From the NCBI GenBank assembly GCA_027574665.1, contig CM050677.1:2799273-2863272 (forward strand): a DNA stretch of 64,000 nucleotides. The letters are read 5' to 3'. Shown here in pieces: positions 44,990-57,600 of the stretch (position 1 is the stretch's first letter; every line of letters starts with the position of its first letter). The notes beneath the pieces are model-generated. The model had not been told where the DNA came from. It worked only from the letters and a program-made list of their open reading frames with translations, and ran no database searches. Source of the stretch: Rhynochetos jubatus (lineage: Eukaryota; Chordata; Aves; Eurypygiformes; Rhynochetidae). The translations under genes were made by a program, and so were the position numbers.

Positions 44990-45285
44990 CTGATGTGTTT
45001 TGCACCAGAAACGCTCGGGTCTCTCATCTTGTCACGCAGAAGATGCCTTCCCTGGGGAATGTGCCTGCCATAAAGCAGGAAATGAGAAGACAGCAGTTCA
45101 GGAAGCCAAAACCCAGCCCAGAGCATTAGCTGGGATGTTTTGCATTCAAGATGAGCTTGTCAGAAAACAACCACCTCTACAAGGGATGCCTCTGGCAGCC
45201 TGGGGCAGGAAAGGTCCATGATAAAAACCACCCCAGCCCCTTGCTCTCTCATCCACTTCTCTTGCTTCCTACTCCTCGGAGTCAG
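44990..45285 (+). promoter_or_regulatory. FK2 promoter (diverged) and non-coding exon 1
   Basis: Alignable by eye with the other keratin promoters but clearly diverged. At the TATA position it reads GATAAAAAC (about 45219-45227), not TATAAAA. Exon 1 has the CTCTCTCATCCAC motif and ends CAG|GTAAGT at 45285/45286, a stronger donor than in FK1/FK3/FK4. The intron ends at CCCAG, 45665. Confidence 0.78.
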
Positions 45286-45688
45286 GTAAGTCTGAAGCCC
45301 CTTCTTCTTCTCCGCTTTTTTAAAAGCAGGTCTCACCTCAATGGACTTGTCAGGTGAAACCAGCTTTGTTCTATGCCAGACCTTGGGGCTTCTTGTCATG
45401 GGAGAGGGAAGAGGGGAGAAGGTTAGACATGGAGGGAAGCTGGGCCTGTACTGAGATGGCTTCTGGTCGCCAGGGCAGGGCAGTAACTGCATTAGAGCTG
45501 GTGGTTCTTTTTGGCCCCTGTGAGGACAAGGCCAAGAAGCCTTCATACATCTCTGCACAGCCTCCACCTGCCACCCTGGCATGCTCTTTCACTCCCTCAT
45601 GGAGTGGTGACAGGCTGCTCCTCATGGATCCCTGTGCTATGCTTCCTCCCCACTCTCTGTCCCAGGTGCACCTCAGGCATCCAAGACA

Positions 45689-45994
45689 ATGTCCTGCTAC
45701 GAGCAGTGCCAGCCCTGCCGGCCCTGCGGCCCGACCCCGCTGGCCAACAGCTGCAATGAGCCCTGTGTCAGGCAGTGCCAGAACTCCACCGTCGTCATCC
45801 AGCCCTCTTCCGTGGTGGTGACCCTGCCCGGCCCCATCCTCAGCTCCTTCCCACAGAACACAGTTGTGGGCTCCTCCACCTCCGCTGCTGTTGGCAGCAT
45901 CCTCAGCTGTGATGGAGTGCCCATCACCTCGGGGTGCTGTGACCTCTCCTGCATTACCAGCCGCTACTGTGGCAGAAGGTGCCCCCCCTGCTGA
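45689..45994 (+). CDS. Feather (beta-) keratin FK2
   Basis: 101 aa, same domain order as FK1. It keeps Cys3 and has a C-terminal Cys (RRCPPC). Differences from FK4 are Ser for Pro in the central block (QPSSVVV), SRYCG for SHYCG and CPPC for CLPC. Intron, 5' leader and 3' UTR are unlike those of the other three genes although the coding exon is almost the same. It sits alone between duplicon copies A and B. Confidence 0.95.
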   Translation: MSCYEQCQPCRPCGPTPLANSCNEPCVRQCQNSTVVIQPSSVVVTLPGPILSSFPQNTVVGSSTSAAVGSILSCDGVPITSGCCDLSCITSRYCGRRCPPC

Positions 45995-46393
45995 AAATGC
46001 CTACAACGGCCGCAAATAAGGATTCCCCAGGACCTCAGAACATGCTGCTGGACAGAGGATCAAACTTCGTGCCATTGGCCTGGGAGCAGCTGACCGTCTC
46101 TGCCTTGTCCTGGAGGGGCAGACTGGAAGGGGCCAGCCTGAGCTCTCTGAAGTCATGGCCGATGTCTGACGTTCCTGTCTTGAACTGACTTTTTTTCTCT
46201 CTTTTCCTCACTGTCTTGTTCTCTCCTCAAAGCCTGCTGTGAGGACCCCAGAAACCAGCCTGGAGGCAACTGTTAGCCAGTCCCCTTTGTGGGGCAAGCC
46301 AACAGGAAAAGGGGAACAGATTCTTGGCTGCTCCTGCTCCTCCCTGCACTGGGGACCTCCACTTGCAGTGCCTTCATTTCCCTCTTTAGAGTC

Positions 46394-46399
46394 ATTAAA
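46394..46399 (+). terminator. FK2 polyadenylation signal ATTAAA
   Basis: ATTAAA about 400 bp after the FK2 stop, in a short stretch (CTCTTTAGAGTCATTAAA) that resembles the FK1 and FK3 signals even though the rest of the 3' UTR differs. Confidence 0.75.
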
Positions 46400-46594
46400 A
46401 ACTTCCTGCAACCCTGCCTGTGTCCCTTAGGCCGTCTTTCTATCTGCATGCTGCCTGCTGAGCAAGACAGACATGGCTTTGGAGAGAATTGGGTGGGGGC
46501 ACAGCAGGATCCTTCATCACTCCCAGAGGCACTGGAGGGTGGGACACACAGCAGCAAGTCCTCTTTCAGGCACTGCCTCTTGAAGCTGAGGAAG

Positions 46595-46692
46595 TGTGCT
46601 GGTTTTAGGCGGGATAAAGCTATTTTCCCTCTCAGAGAGGACGACACAACAGGAAGACAATCCTTGTAACTCCACAGCCAATGGCCATCAGT
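46595..46692. mobile_element. LTR-like fragment
   Basis: GTGTGCTGGTTTTAGGCGGGATAAAGC resembles the 5' end of another avian ERV LTR family. It may continue into 46693 onward, in which case window position 1 lies inside the same element. Ends not determined. Confidence 0.4.
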
Positions 46693-46894
46693 CCTTGCCT
46701 TGCTGCGTCTCTGCTCAGAAATACCCCCTTGGCCCTGGAGCACGTAATGTCAACAGGAATCCTGCCTACTGCTGGCCTCCACAGAGGAACTGTGGGCATG
46801 GGAGACACCCAGGAGGTCAGCAGTCCCACAGCTCTGGGGTGCAGCTTTGGGTGGAGCTGTGCTGAGGAAGGAGACTCTGAAGAGGACTTTCCCG

Positions 46895-47380
46895 AAGGAT
46901 GCCTGGAATTGGGAATGGGTAAATAGCCTTGGGCATTACCTGCAGTCCCTGAGGGACCTGGTCAACAGCCAGCTGAATATGAGCCAGCAGGGTGCCCAGA
47001 TGGCCAAGAAGGCCAACGGCATCCTGGCCTGCATCAGGGACAGTGTGACTACCAGACCAGGCAAATGCTTGTCCCCCTGTTCTTGGCACTGCTGAGGCCA
47101 CACCTCAAATCCTGTGTTCAGTTTTGGGCCCCTCACTACAAAAAAGGCATTGAGGTGCTGGAGCGTGTCCAAAGAATTGCAACAAAGGGGAGGTGTAGAT
47201 TGGATATTAGGATTAAGATTGGAATTAGGATATTGGAATTAGGATATTAGGAAAAACTTGTACCCTGAAGGGGTTATCAGGCATTGGAATAGGCTGCCCA
47301 GGGAGGTGGAACAGTCACCATCCCTGAAGGTATTAAACAGACATGTGGATGTGCTGCTCAGGGACATGGTTTTGAATTAC
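46895..47380 (+). mobile_element. CR1 LINE 3' fragment (copy of 203-687)
   Basis: Same fragment as at 203-687 with a handful of substitutions, again joined tail to tail with a minus-strand CR1 end at about 47381-47622. Confidence 0.85.
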
Positions 47381-47711
47381 AGAATGATAGAATGGTTTGG
47401 GTTGGAAGGGACCTTAAAGACCATCTAGTTCAAACCCACCTGCCATGGGCAGGGACAGCCTCCACTAGATCAGGCTGCTCAAAGCCTCATCCAGCCTGGC
47501 CTTGGACACGTCCAGGGATGGGGCATCCACAGCTTCTCTCGGCAACCTGTCCCAGTGCCTTGCCTCCCTTTCCATGAAGAATTTCCTCCAGGTATCCAGT
47601 CTAAATCTCCACGCTTACAATTTAAACCCCTCAGGAAGGGTGACGTAGTGCTGCTTGCAAAGGACCATGTCCAGGCAGACTTGGAGTACCTCCATGGTGG
47701 AGACTCCCCAG

Positions 47712-48516
47712 TGTCGTGGTTTAACTCCAGCTGGCAAAATACCACGAAGCCGCTCTCACAAACCCCCCTCCCCTCCTCCAATGGAGGGGAAGAATCGGAG
47801 GAAAAAGAAATAAGGAAGCTCGCAAAATTGAGATAAGAACTATTTACTAATTAAATCTAAATCAATATATACGGGTACTACTAATACTAAATAATTAAAA
47901 TAGTAGAAAACGAAACATATAGTACAATATATACAATATGATACAATATGATACAATTTCCCACCATCCACTGACCAATGCACACCCAGATGTTGAGGGA
48001 TGAAAATCAGACCCAGAGAGCCCGAGACCCACAGCCCGAGAGCGATCGCAGCCCGAGAGCCACGGCCTGAAGGCCGGAGCCCAGGAGCCTATGCAGCAGA
48101 TTCCGAGCAAACCTTATCACCAATAACATGGCCAGAAAACTCAAAACAATCCACCATCTCCCACACGAATGAGCCAGCACAGGAGTTGGCAAAGCAGCTA
48201 ACGCAGGAGGGTTAGCAAGTACCTGGAGAGACGAGCAAGGGAGTAAGGGAGAGAGAGAGAAGGGAAGAGTAATGGCTACCGGACCCTCTTCCCCACCCAA
48301 AGAGACCGGAACATGACATACTGTGGGATGGAATACTTCCTTGGTTAGTCTGGGTCAGCTACAGTATCCGAAGCGGACAAAAGACCTTGAGTTCAGTACA
48401 GGCCATCCCCAGCACCAGCTGAGGCCTTATCAATGTTTTCACTTACTGTCCAGCAACAGAGTTCCCTGGCAACCAGAGTAAAGGGAGTTAGCCCTTTCCT
48501 GACTGAAGCCAGCACA
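47712..48516. mobile_element. Solo LTR (copy of 1020-1824) with CCCAG target duplication
   Basis: Same insertion as at 1020: TGTCGTGG start, CAGCACA end, CCCAG on both sides (47707-47711 and 48517-48521). Shared insertion site shows it was present before copies 1 and B separated. Confidence 0.93.
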
Positions 48517-50192
48517 CCCAGCCTCTCTGGGCATCCTGGGACAGAGCTTCCTCACCCACGCAGTGAAAAAGGGTGCCTGTCTCCAGCACACCTGTTCCAT
48601 GCAGTTCCCCAGTGAACGCATACACCCCCCCTCACCCCCTGGAGTCACAAGGAAACCCACATTCGTGCACCCCTCAAATATCAGCACAGGCCTCAGCCCA
48701 GCTAATAGCCCTGCCTGGAGCCTGGGCCCTCTTACCCAGCACCCAGGTCTCCTCCCTCTCTCTGGCAAGGCCAGCCTGATGTTCCCTAGCAAACAGAAGC
48801 AGGCGATCACCCCCTGCTCCCCCAGTCAGCCCCACACTCTTGCATCCCTCAAACATTCCTGTGGCTTGATAGTATCCACCTGTGACATGTTCTTCCTTCT
48901 CCAGTTGCTGGCACCCAGACCTACAGGCCCCATGGCCTTCGGTTGTTTGCCCAGTTACTGGCACCCCCATCTCTCTCACCTCATGTTCCTCTTGTCACTG
49001 CTTGTCACTTACAAAGCTCAGGCTGACCCACTTTTCCTAATGGCCCATCAATTAGCAGCTGAAGAGCTCTGATCTCCTCCTTGTCTCCCTTATCACTTCC
49101 TCAGACATTGGTGTCCTTGTGTGCTTTCTTTATCACTTTCCCTTTTACTGTTTCCTCTCTTGGAAAGGAAAAGGGACTCGATCCAAGTGCCTTAGTGACC
49201 CAGCAGCTCTCACCCTCCACATGCCCTGACAGCGGCCTCTGCTCAACTTGCTCATGTGTGCGAGTTCCCCAAGACACTGACAGGCTCCTGTGCCCGGAGA
49301 AAATGGGGTCTCTTCAGTCGGGGCTGTCAGGGGAAACCTCATGCTGAGCTCAGTCTTTGCAGCGTCTCCCTGCAACACCTGCAGCGACACTAAACCAGGG
49401 CATTGACTTTCCAGGAGGGCTGAGAGGGTACAAACATGGAGGAAAAGGGAAAGATTGCCCAAAAGTCCAACCGGTGCCAGATGTAAGGTGGGTGTGAAAA
49501 AGCACTCGGGTCATGTGAAATGCCCCATATTACAGCACATTTATTGGTGGCCTTCCCCCGTGTCCTGCCTTTCCTGCCGAGATCCTGAATCCTGTCTTGC
49601 AGGTGTTTGTGTACAGCTGAGGAGGAGGACAGGCCTGAATTCCACCTCCACGTGGGATCCAACCCCTGGCTTTCTTAGCCATCCACGTGGGAATGGGGCT
49701 TCTCATCCACCTCCCAGGACCTCACAGAGACATTTTTCTCCAGGTGCAGAGACTGAGCTTTCTTTGTCACCTCAGAAGGCCTCACTGCCCACGCCTCATG
49801 CCATGGCCTACTGAGGTGACATCGCTCCAGTAATCAGACCATGTTGGTCTGTCACCATGGCTGCTTTTGTCAGCTTCCACCACCGAGGCTCTCGAGGCCA
49901 GCTCTTGGCTTTCCACAACAGACTCAGTGTAACAAGAGACATGTGCTCAGAGGATGTGTCAGCCAGGTGACAATAAGCTTGCCCGGATGGCGGCTCAAGT
50001 CTTTTCGCCTATCTGGCAGCCCACTCGGGTGTAGGAATCGCATGGTTACCTCCACGCAGCTCCGCGGAGCGGGGCATCAGCTCTGGCTGAGCTTTCCCAG
50101 AAGACCTCCCTGGCCCTGACCTCACCGAGGCCATACAGGGAAGATGGGGGGAAGCTCTTGACTTCACTGAGCCCTGGTTGGACCTGAGACAG

Positions 50193-50733
50193 TGTCATGG
50201 TTTAGCCACAGCTGCCGACAGGCAGCAAGCAGCCCCTCACTCGCCCCTACCCCCAGCACATGGGGTGGGGGAGAGAATCGGAAAAGAACTCATGGGTTGA
50301 GCTAAAAACACTCTAAAGGAAAGCTAAGGGAGAGGGAATAAGGGAATATACAAAAACAAGTGATGCACAATGCAACAATTGCTCCCCACCCAGTGACTGA
50401 TAGCCCGTCCCCAAGCAGTGACCCCCGCCAGCCAACCCCCCTCAGCTTATACACTTGAGCATGAGGTTTGATGGCATGAAATGTCCCTTTGGCCAGTTTG
50501 GGCCAGCTGTCCTGGCTGTGTCTCCTCCCTGCTCCTAGTAGAGAAGAAGCTGGGAGCACAGGTGCAGTATGAGAAACTGAAAACCTGCTTGGCTTAAGAT
50601 AAGCATTACTTGGCAACAACAAAACCATCAGTGTGACCAGCATTCTCCTCAGCACGAATCCAAAACATAGCCCCACGGTAGCTACTATGGAGAAAGTTAA
50701 CTCTATCCAAGCCACCTCCCGCACGCCCGGGCA
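50193..50733. mobile_element. LTR-like element (copy of 3501-4042)
   Basis: Same element with the full TGTCATGGTTTAG 5' end; a one-base deletion in the CCCTTTTGG run. Confidence 0.65.
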
Positions 50734-51814
50734 GACAAACTTTCAGGAAGGCAGATGGGCTCAGAAACTTGTGTCCCCACACATCACCAACACTGCATTG
50801 GAAGCAGATCGACTCACGGATGGCCTGCACGAGGTCGGCAGCATTCCTCAGCCTTGGCCCTTGCCCATAAAGAAACTCCCATCCTTTTGAACTCTCTAGC
50901 AGCTGTGCCCTGGCCTGGAGAGGCAGGCCGAGGAGGACAGCCCGCCAGGCTGAGGCACTCCCCATCTTGTGACATTTAATTAAACAAAGGATCCAAACTG
51001 GAGGGAAACCATCCTTGTTGTGGCCCGAAATTGGCATCAGCGCAGTAAGGTGTTTGGAGGGGCAGGAAAAGGAGGGCTCAGGAGCTAGAGGCTGCATTTC
51101 AGTGCCTCTTCCCTGGACAGAGCTCTAGCAGATTCCTGCCATCGCCACTCAGTTGCACCTGGGTCCTGCTGACCCTGGGAACCTGCTGCTTTCTGGTGCT
51201 CATGGACGAGGCAATACGGAGTGTCCCCACTCTGAGCAGCAGGTTCCATTGTGCTGAGGGACACACACTCACAGGCTCCTGCACACCAGTGTGGCATCAA
51301 GCACAAATTCGTGCTCCCGTGTCCATCCAGAGAAACCTGGCTGCACACAAAAGCCATGAACACACATAGGAACACAGCCAGCTGTGGGCTCTGCTGAGGG
51401 TACCTGGGGACAACCGCAGCAGGGCTAGAGCACTGTGGGGAAGGGCAAGGCACAAGGCATGCCCATGGCATTGCTTGTGTGCTCACAGACTGCACAGAGA
51501 GGAGGAGAGAGTCACAACGGGCCAATCATTTTTCCTGAGGGCAGCGTTAGGAATAGGGGGTTAAAACCAGCAGCACAATACACATACCTGGAGAGGCAAA
51601 AAGCATCGACCATGGGGCTGAGCTGAGGAGGGAGGGAAAGAGACGGACGTGGCACATCCTCATGCATGGGAGTCTCTGGGCAGGCAGCTGATAATTGCTG
51701 GAAATTCTTCCTGAGAATGACACTTCAGCCCCACCAGAGTGACCTGAGCTGAAGTCACGCGCCTGCTCCGGACCCGTCCAGCCCTTCAGGGGAGACTTCT
51801 GCCTGCACTGCTGC

Positions 51815-52102
51815 ATTCCTGCCCTAGAAATGCTGGGGCCTTTCCTCCCAGGGCTCAGAAGAAGCCTTCACTGGGGAATGGGCATGGCACAAACCTGGAA
51901 ATGTAAAGGCAGCAGTGGAGGAAACCAAAGCACAGCCCCTATCATTAACTGTGATGGTTTGCACTCAAGAGGAGCTTGTCAGAACATTGTTACCTCTGCA
52001 AAGGGTGCCTCTGGTGCTGCGGCCATGAAGGGCAGGTATAAAAGCAGCCCGAGTCCCTGCTCTCTCATCCCCTTCTCCTGCCTCCTTCTCCTTGGCAACC
52101 AG
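51815..52102 (+). promoter_or_regulatory. FK3 promoter and non-coding exon 1
   Basis: TATAAAA at 52037-52043; exon 1 ends CCAG at 52102 before GTGAGCC; intron acceptor CCCAG at 52465. Here the donor reads AACCAG|GTGAGC; FK1 has AACTAG|GTGAGC. Confidence 0.88.
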
Positions 52103-52486
52103 GTGAGCCTGAGGCCCCTTCTCCTCCTCTTCCAAAGAGAGAGCTCTCCTCCATGGACATCTCAGCTGTTGTTGGCTCAGTCCCCTGCTAGGCCTGGAGC
52201 GCCTAATGCTGGGAGAGGGAAGCAGGAAGAATATCTGCTGAGGGAGGGGCTGGAATGTGTCTGAGGGGGCTTCTACTCTGTTCACTGGAGAGAGCCTCCC
52301 TGCTCTATATAGGGACCTGGCAGGCCGGGGCAATGCACACCGTGTGTCTCCTGAGCCAGCCTCCATCGCCTCATCCAGGAGTGGCCTTGGTTTCTTTGTG
52401 GCAGGGAAACCAGGCTGTTCCCCATGCACCCTTGTGCTCTGCTTCCTCCCTGCCCTCTCTCCCAGGTGCACCTCCATCCTTGAGTT

Positions 52487-52792
52487 ATGTCCTGCTATGA
52501 GCAGTGCCAGCCCTGCCAGCCCTGTGGCCCGACCCCGCTGGCCAACAGCTGCAATGAGCCCTGTGTCAGGCAGTGCCAGAACTCCACCGTCGTCATCCAG
52601 CCCTCTCCCGTGGTGGTGACCCTGCCCGGCCCCATCCTCAGCTCCTTCCCACAGAACACTGTTGTGGGCTCCTCCACCTCTGCTGCTGTTGGCAGCATCC
52701 TCAGCTGTGATGGAGTGCCCATCACCTCGGGGTGCTGTGACCTCTCCTGCATTACCAGCCACTACTGTGGCAGAAGGTGCCTGCCCTGGTAA
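52487..52792 (+). CDS. Feather (beta-) keratin FK3
   Basis: 101 aa, identical to FK1 except that Cys3 is kept (MSCYEQC). It shares the C-terminal Trp (CLPW) with FK1, its direct duplicate. Core and cysteine pattern as in FK1. Confidence 0.95.
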   Translation: MSCYEQCQPCQPCGPTPLANSCNEPCVRQCQNSTVVIQPSPVVVTLPGPILSSFPQNTVVGSSTSAAVGSILSCDGVPITSGCCDLSCITSHYCGRRCLPW

Positions 52793-53172
52793 AGCTACTC
52801 AACCTTCCTTGGGAAGGCTCCCCAGGAAGTGCAGATGTGGTGCTGGACACAGTGAATCTTCAGGCCATTGCTTTCACAGGAGTTCACCATCCTCAACTCC
52901 TCCTGCTAATGCTGCCAGGAAGGGGCCAGACTGGGGTTTGCTGAAAACACTGGCCATGTCCCTCCACCTACCTCTTTTCCTCTTTTCTTTCTTTTATTCT
53001 GCTGCCCTGGGCTGCAAGGCTCTCCAAATCCAGCCTTCACTCTGTGGGAAAGGCACACAGATGCCCTGCGTCGGCTTCAGCATGGCCAAGGGGTGCAGTT
53101 TCTCACTTACCCTTGCTACTCCTTGCACCGAGGGCCTCTGGTTGGAGTGACCTTGATTTCCTCTTTAGACTC

Positions 53173-53178
53173 ATTAAA
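53173..53178 (+). terminator. FK3 polyadenylation signal ATTAAA
   Basis: Same position and context (TTTAGACTCATTAAAG) as in FK1. Confidence 0.75.
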
Positions 53179-53198
53179 GATTCCTGCATCCCAGCCTG

Positions 53199-55374
53199 GG
53201 CCTCTGAGTGGTACTTTCCTTTGTGTACGCCCTCCCATGCTGCTCAGGGAAAATGGCTTTGCTCTTGGCAGGGGATAGGATGGAGCTATAAAGACACCCT
53301 TCCCTATTCCTAGAAGCATGGGAGGTTGGGACACTCTGCAGAGGGTTCTTTCTGGGGTACTATCCTGTGGCAATATGCAAATCAAGCATAGGTACCCCAG
53401 AGGTTGGATCAAATGCACGCCAGAGGCCAAAAGCCTCATGGACAGAACACATCCACCCATCCGTGCCTTCCCCTGTGCACCCGTGCAGCCAATCCCCAAC
53501 TTTCAGATAATCCACTACAGTTTCCAGAGTGTACCCCTACAGAAAGCTGGCTCCCCAGGGTCCCACAGCCTGCTGAACTCAGAACAGGGGCGCAGGCCCC
53601 CAGGGCCCAACTGGCCAGGCAAGGTTCCCTGCACTTTCCTCCTGCTGGAGACTTGGGGCAGAGCCACCAAGGCCTCTGCCCCTTGGGACACTGAGCATGT
53701 TCTTGCCATGCCCAGAGACCAAGGCCTCACCTCCTCCCACACAAGACCTGCATCGCTGCCAGTGGGGTGAATTGCCAGCATTTGAGCAATCCAGCTCTGC
53801 TCCCTGCCTGGGACTCCCAGAGTCCTCCTCTCTCCTTGCCCCATTGGCAGCCCCAGAGCACAGGCACAGTCCTGCCTGGGGGACCCAGTGGCACCTGCAG
53901 CCACCAGTTCCACCACAGAGCACATGCTGGGTCACCCCCCACCCACACCCAGCTACCCAGTGCCCCAGCATCTCCCAGCCAGGCTGAGCTACAGCTCTGC
54001 TTGTGGCACACCTGTCCCAGCACAGGTGTGGTGGCTTGACAGAAACCCCTTGGCTGGTTACCACCAGAGGATCTGCTAGCCATCCTGGTCCTGCCCAAAC
54101 AAAAGGGCCCACAGACTGTGTAAGGAGAAGGGGGTCCCCACAGCACACACAGGGAAGTAGCTGGGACTAGGAAGAAGGGAGGGCTGGGGGGAAGGTGAAA
54201 TGAAAGCAGGAAACACAAATGGTAGTCCTGCTGACAAGGTATGTCTCCAGCCTTTTGGAGATAATGGTGGTGGTGGCACAGCAGACCTCCCTGAGTGAAA
54301 GCCTGAGAAGGAAAAACTACACTGGGATTCTCAGGGGCTTTTCCTCCCCACCCAGGGACAAGGTGAGGCTACTCCCACTGCAGTGGGGAGAGATGGAGAA
54401 GACAAAGACAAGCATGGCCATGTGCCACCTGTGGAGGTCACCCTGCTTGACTATGTTTGTGTTTCCTTCAGGTCAGCATACTGCCCAGCTGGGAACAGCT
54501 TGGTCCTGTCTAGAAGGAATCAGCTACCCAGGCAAGAAGGAGGAACCAAGGGTGTGCTGGGGTAAACCATTTGTCTGTGTTGGTGTCAGAGGAACACAGT
54601 CAGCTGCTGCAAGGCAAGCTAACCACTTTACCCCAGCTGAAGGTCTGGCCCTGCCAGGGCTGAGGAGCAGGTGGTAGACCACAGGAAAGAGAACTTGGCA
54701 GAGCCCTGACAAACATTTCTGCTTTCTTGGAATGGACCTTTGCCATGTAAGAGCTGACTCCCACTGCAGCTCATTCCGTGCCTGGTAATTCCTGGGTGCA
54801 CCGGTTTCTTAACTGCATCATTCCTAACTGCGTAATCTGAATGCCCAGGGAGGCCGTTGGTGTTAATACCAACCTTGGGTTGAGAACTGTGCACATGCCC
54901 TTGCAAAGGGAACAAACGCTGCCTGGGAGCTTCTGATATGCTTGCTGGAGGGAGCTCAGCTACAATGAGACACCCACTAAGCCAAGCATTTATCTGCAGC
55001 ACCTGGGGTCAGTTTCTTCCTGGCACCATGAACTCCCCATGCCCTGTCCTCGTGACCTCCAGCTGTCATTTTGCCTTCATAAAGGCAAAGAGAGCTCAGC
55101 ATCCTCAACCAGAGGAGGACAGAGGCAAGAGGAGAAGCAGCCTGACAGGGGCTGGGTGGGAATCTGTACTGCCTGTGGTGGACTTCTGGGACGACGCTGA
55201 CAGGCCGGGGAACGCCACGTTACCCAGAACACTCTGAGCCCTTAGTAGGGAAGCAAGGGAGCCTCGTGGGAAACACCCTACTCCCCTCCCGGCCTTGCAC
55301 AGACCCTCCCGGTCTCCAGATGTAGTGCTGACCGAGGGTGGCTCTTTGCTGCCTTCAGGAGCACAGCTCCACAG
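53199..55374. other. Intergenic sequence between FK3 and the V gene, no gene recognised
   Basis: Copy of 36286-38460 with only scattered substitutions. Nothing recognised. Confidence 0.5.
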
Positions 55375-55525
55375 CAACGGCCGGTGAGCAGAGGGGCTGA
55401 GCCCAGGCATCGCCGCCACGGGGCCCTGCTGATGCCGGTGCCGGGCGAAACGGCAGCGCCCCCTCGCGGCCCCGGCCGGGGCTGTCCCCCCGCCCCCGGC
55501 ACACACGCCCGGCCCCGCCCGCGGC

Positions 55526-55564
55526 GGTTCGTGCCCGGCCGCAGCCCCGGCTCCTCTCCCCGTG
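55526..55564 (-). other. 23-bp-spacer recombination signal sequence of V gene copy B, degenerate
   Basis: Same elements as in copy A: heptamer CACGGGG (55564-55558), 23-bp spacer, nonamer GCACGAACC (55534-55526). No difference between copies. Confidence 0.6.
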
Positions 55565-56477
55565 TCTCCCACGGCGCAGTAATACACCGCCGCGTCCCCG
55601 CGCCGGGGCCGGGCGAGCCACAGGGCGCTGGACCGGCGGTCTGCCGCCACCGACAGCCGCCCCGGCGGCTCCCCCAGCTCTTTGGACCCTTGAACACCGC
55701 TGATGAGAAATGCGGGGCCTCGGCCCGGGAGCTGACGGTACCACTGGATATAGTCGCCGGTCTGGATGTTGGGGTGAGAGCAGTTGATGCTGATGCCGGT
55801 GCCCTCGGTGGTCTCTGCCGACGGCTCCTGCTGCACCTGGGCTCTGCCCGCAGCCGCTGCCCAGGAGAAAAAGAAGAAAAACCCCTCAAACCCTGCGTTC
55901 TGCCCAGCCCTGCCTGCGGCTTCCCACAACAAATCCCGCAGAAGCAGTCGGGGACATACAGAGATGACGAGCAGAAGATTTTCCAGAGGATGCACAGGCA
56001 TGGAAGGGTCTGTTCATAGTTGGTGGAGACATGAACGCGTGAGTGAGAGGTGGATAAGGGTGGAGTCAGGGAAGAAAGAAAGGGGGACAAAGGAAAGAGA
56101 GAAAGCAGGAAAGGGGAAGGAACGACTGCAGGAGTTAGGAGGAAAGAAGAGGGGAAAGGAAGGAAACCGGGAGGGGTGGCCAAGAGGTGCCGAAGGCACG
56201 GGGCAGGAAGAGGGTGCATGGAAAAGCAGGCGTACAGGCGAGCAGGCTCATGCCGACAGAGATGGTGAAGAAACAGGGAGAGAAGGAAGAGGGGACTGGG
56301 AGGCTTTGGAAAGGGAGACGAGAGATGGCAGAGAGGCAGGGACGGAGAAAGACACGGGGAAGAGCTGGCTCTGGGCTCCCTGGGGAACCCTGGGAACACC
56401 CCCGGCCCCATGCAGCCCCGCGTACCCAGGAGCAGCGCGGCCAGCCCCACCAGCCCTGCGCCCCGGCAGCGCCGCAT
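55565..56477 (-). CDS. T-cell receptor alpha/delta-type V gene, copy B
   Basis: Leader exon 56477-56426 (one change from copy A, LAGLAA to LVGLAA) and V exon 55856-55565, with the same splice sites and phase. All conserved Cys/Trp/Leu positions are present and the frame is open. Against copy A the 292-bp V exon has 11 substitutions: two in the CDR1 codon for Asn to Gly (IQTND/IQTGD) and nine in one 17-bp stretch at CDR2 (FLVLGHKGS/FLISGVQGS). The rest of the exon is identical. It lies antisense between FK3 and the FK4 promoter. Confidence 0.82.
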
Positions 56478-57224
56478 CCCGCCGCTCGGCCGCCCGCGCC
56501 TCGCTGCCTCCCGCCAGCCCGGGCTCTCTGCTCCGGCCGCCGCGCCTCCTCTCCGCCGCCTCCTCCCCTCTCCTTGCCGCCGCCGCCAGCTCCGCCCCGG
56601 GGCTGAGCCCTGCGCCGGTGGCGGGGCCGGGGCAGGCGGGCCGGGAGCAGAGCGGGCCCGGGAGCGCGGCGCTGCCGAGCCCTGGTCCCCCCCAGCCGCC
56701 GCCGCGGGGGCACCCGGCGCTGCCGGAGCTGATGGAACCCGGCAGCAGGAACGGCTCGGGTGTCGCTGCTGCCCGGGGACAGGGCACCCCAGAACCTCCG
56801 TGGGACCCCTCCTCAGGCTGCTGCTGCCGCCCTTGGAGCCGCTGTCGCCGGCCGAGGGGCCCGTGCAAGGCCGGCGGCGGCCCCGGGAGCAGCGACCGGG
56901 AGCGCGGAGCGAGCAGGAAGGCGGCGGCGCGGGAGAAGCGGCCGCAGCGGAGCCGCCCGCAGCGAGACCGGGTGTGCGACCGGAGGCCGTCCCCGGCACG
57001 GGCATCTCGGCCACGGGCACGCCGGTGCCCTGCAAGGAGCCAAAGGCGAGGGGGAACGGCACAGCAACAGGGCACGGCAGGAAGCTTGGCACGTTAAGTA
57101 CTCGCCCTCTCTACAGCACTCTGCCCGAAATGGGACATTCCAGCCTGGGTCTGGAAGGAAAGGGCACGGCGTTCTGCTGCACGCTCTCATGCGTCGACAG
57201 AAAAGGACAAGGAAGCTGTCGGGG

Positions 57225-57600
57225 AGTCCTAGAATTGTTTGGGTTGCAAAAGACCTTTAAGATCATCGAGTCCAAAGCGTCCTCCTAAGCACTGTACAAT
57301 CTACCCTAAACCACGTCCCTAAGCATTGCAGCAGCGCGTCTGTTAAAACCCTCCAGGGATGGGGCCTCCAGCGCTTCCCTGGGCAGCCTGTTCCAATGCT
57401 TGACAGCCCGTTGCATGAAGAAATTTCTCCTAATATCCAATCTGAAGCTCCCCTGGTGCAACTTGAGAGAAAGGCCAACACCTGCCTCTCTACAGCCTCT
57501 TTCAGGTCTTTGTAGAGAGGGATGAGGGCATCCCTCTGCATCCATTTCTGCAGACCAAACAACCCCAGTTCCCTCAGCTGCCCCTCATAAGACCAGTTCT
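57225..57600 (-). mobile_element. CR1 LINE 3' part, minus strand (copy of 40315-40690)
   Basis: Same fragment and orientation as in copy A. Confidence 0.82.
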
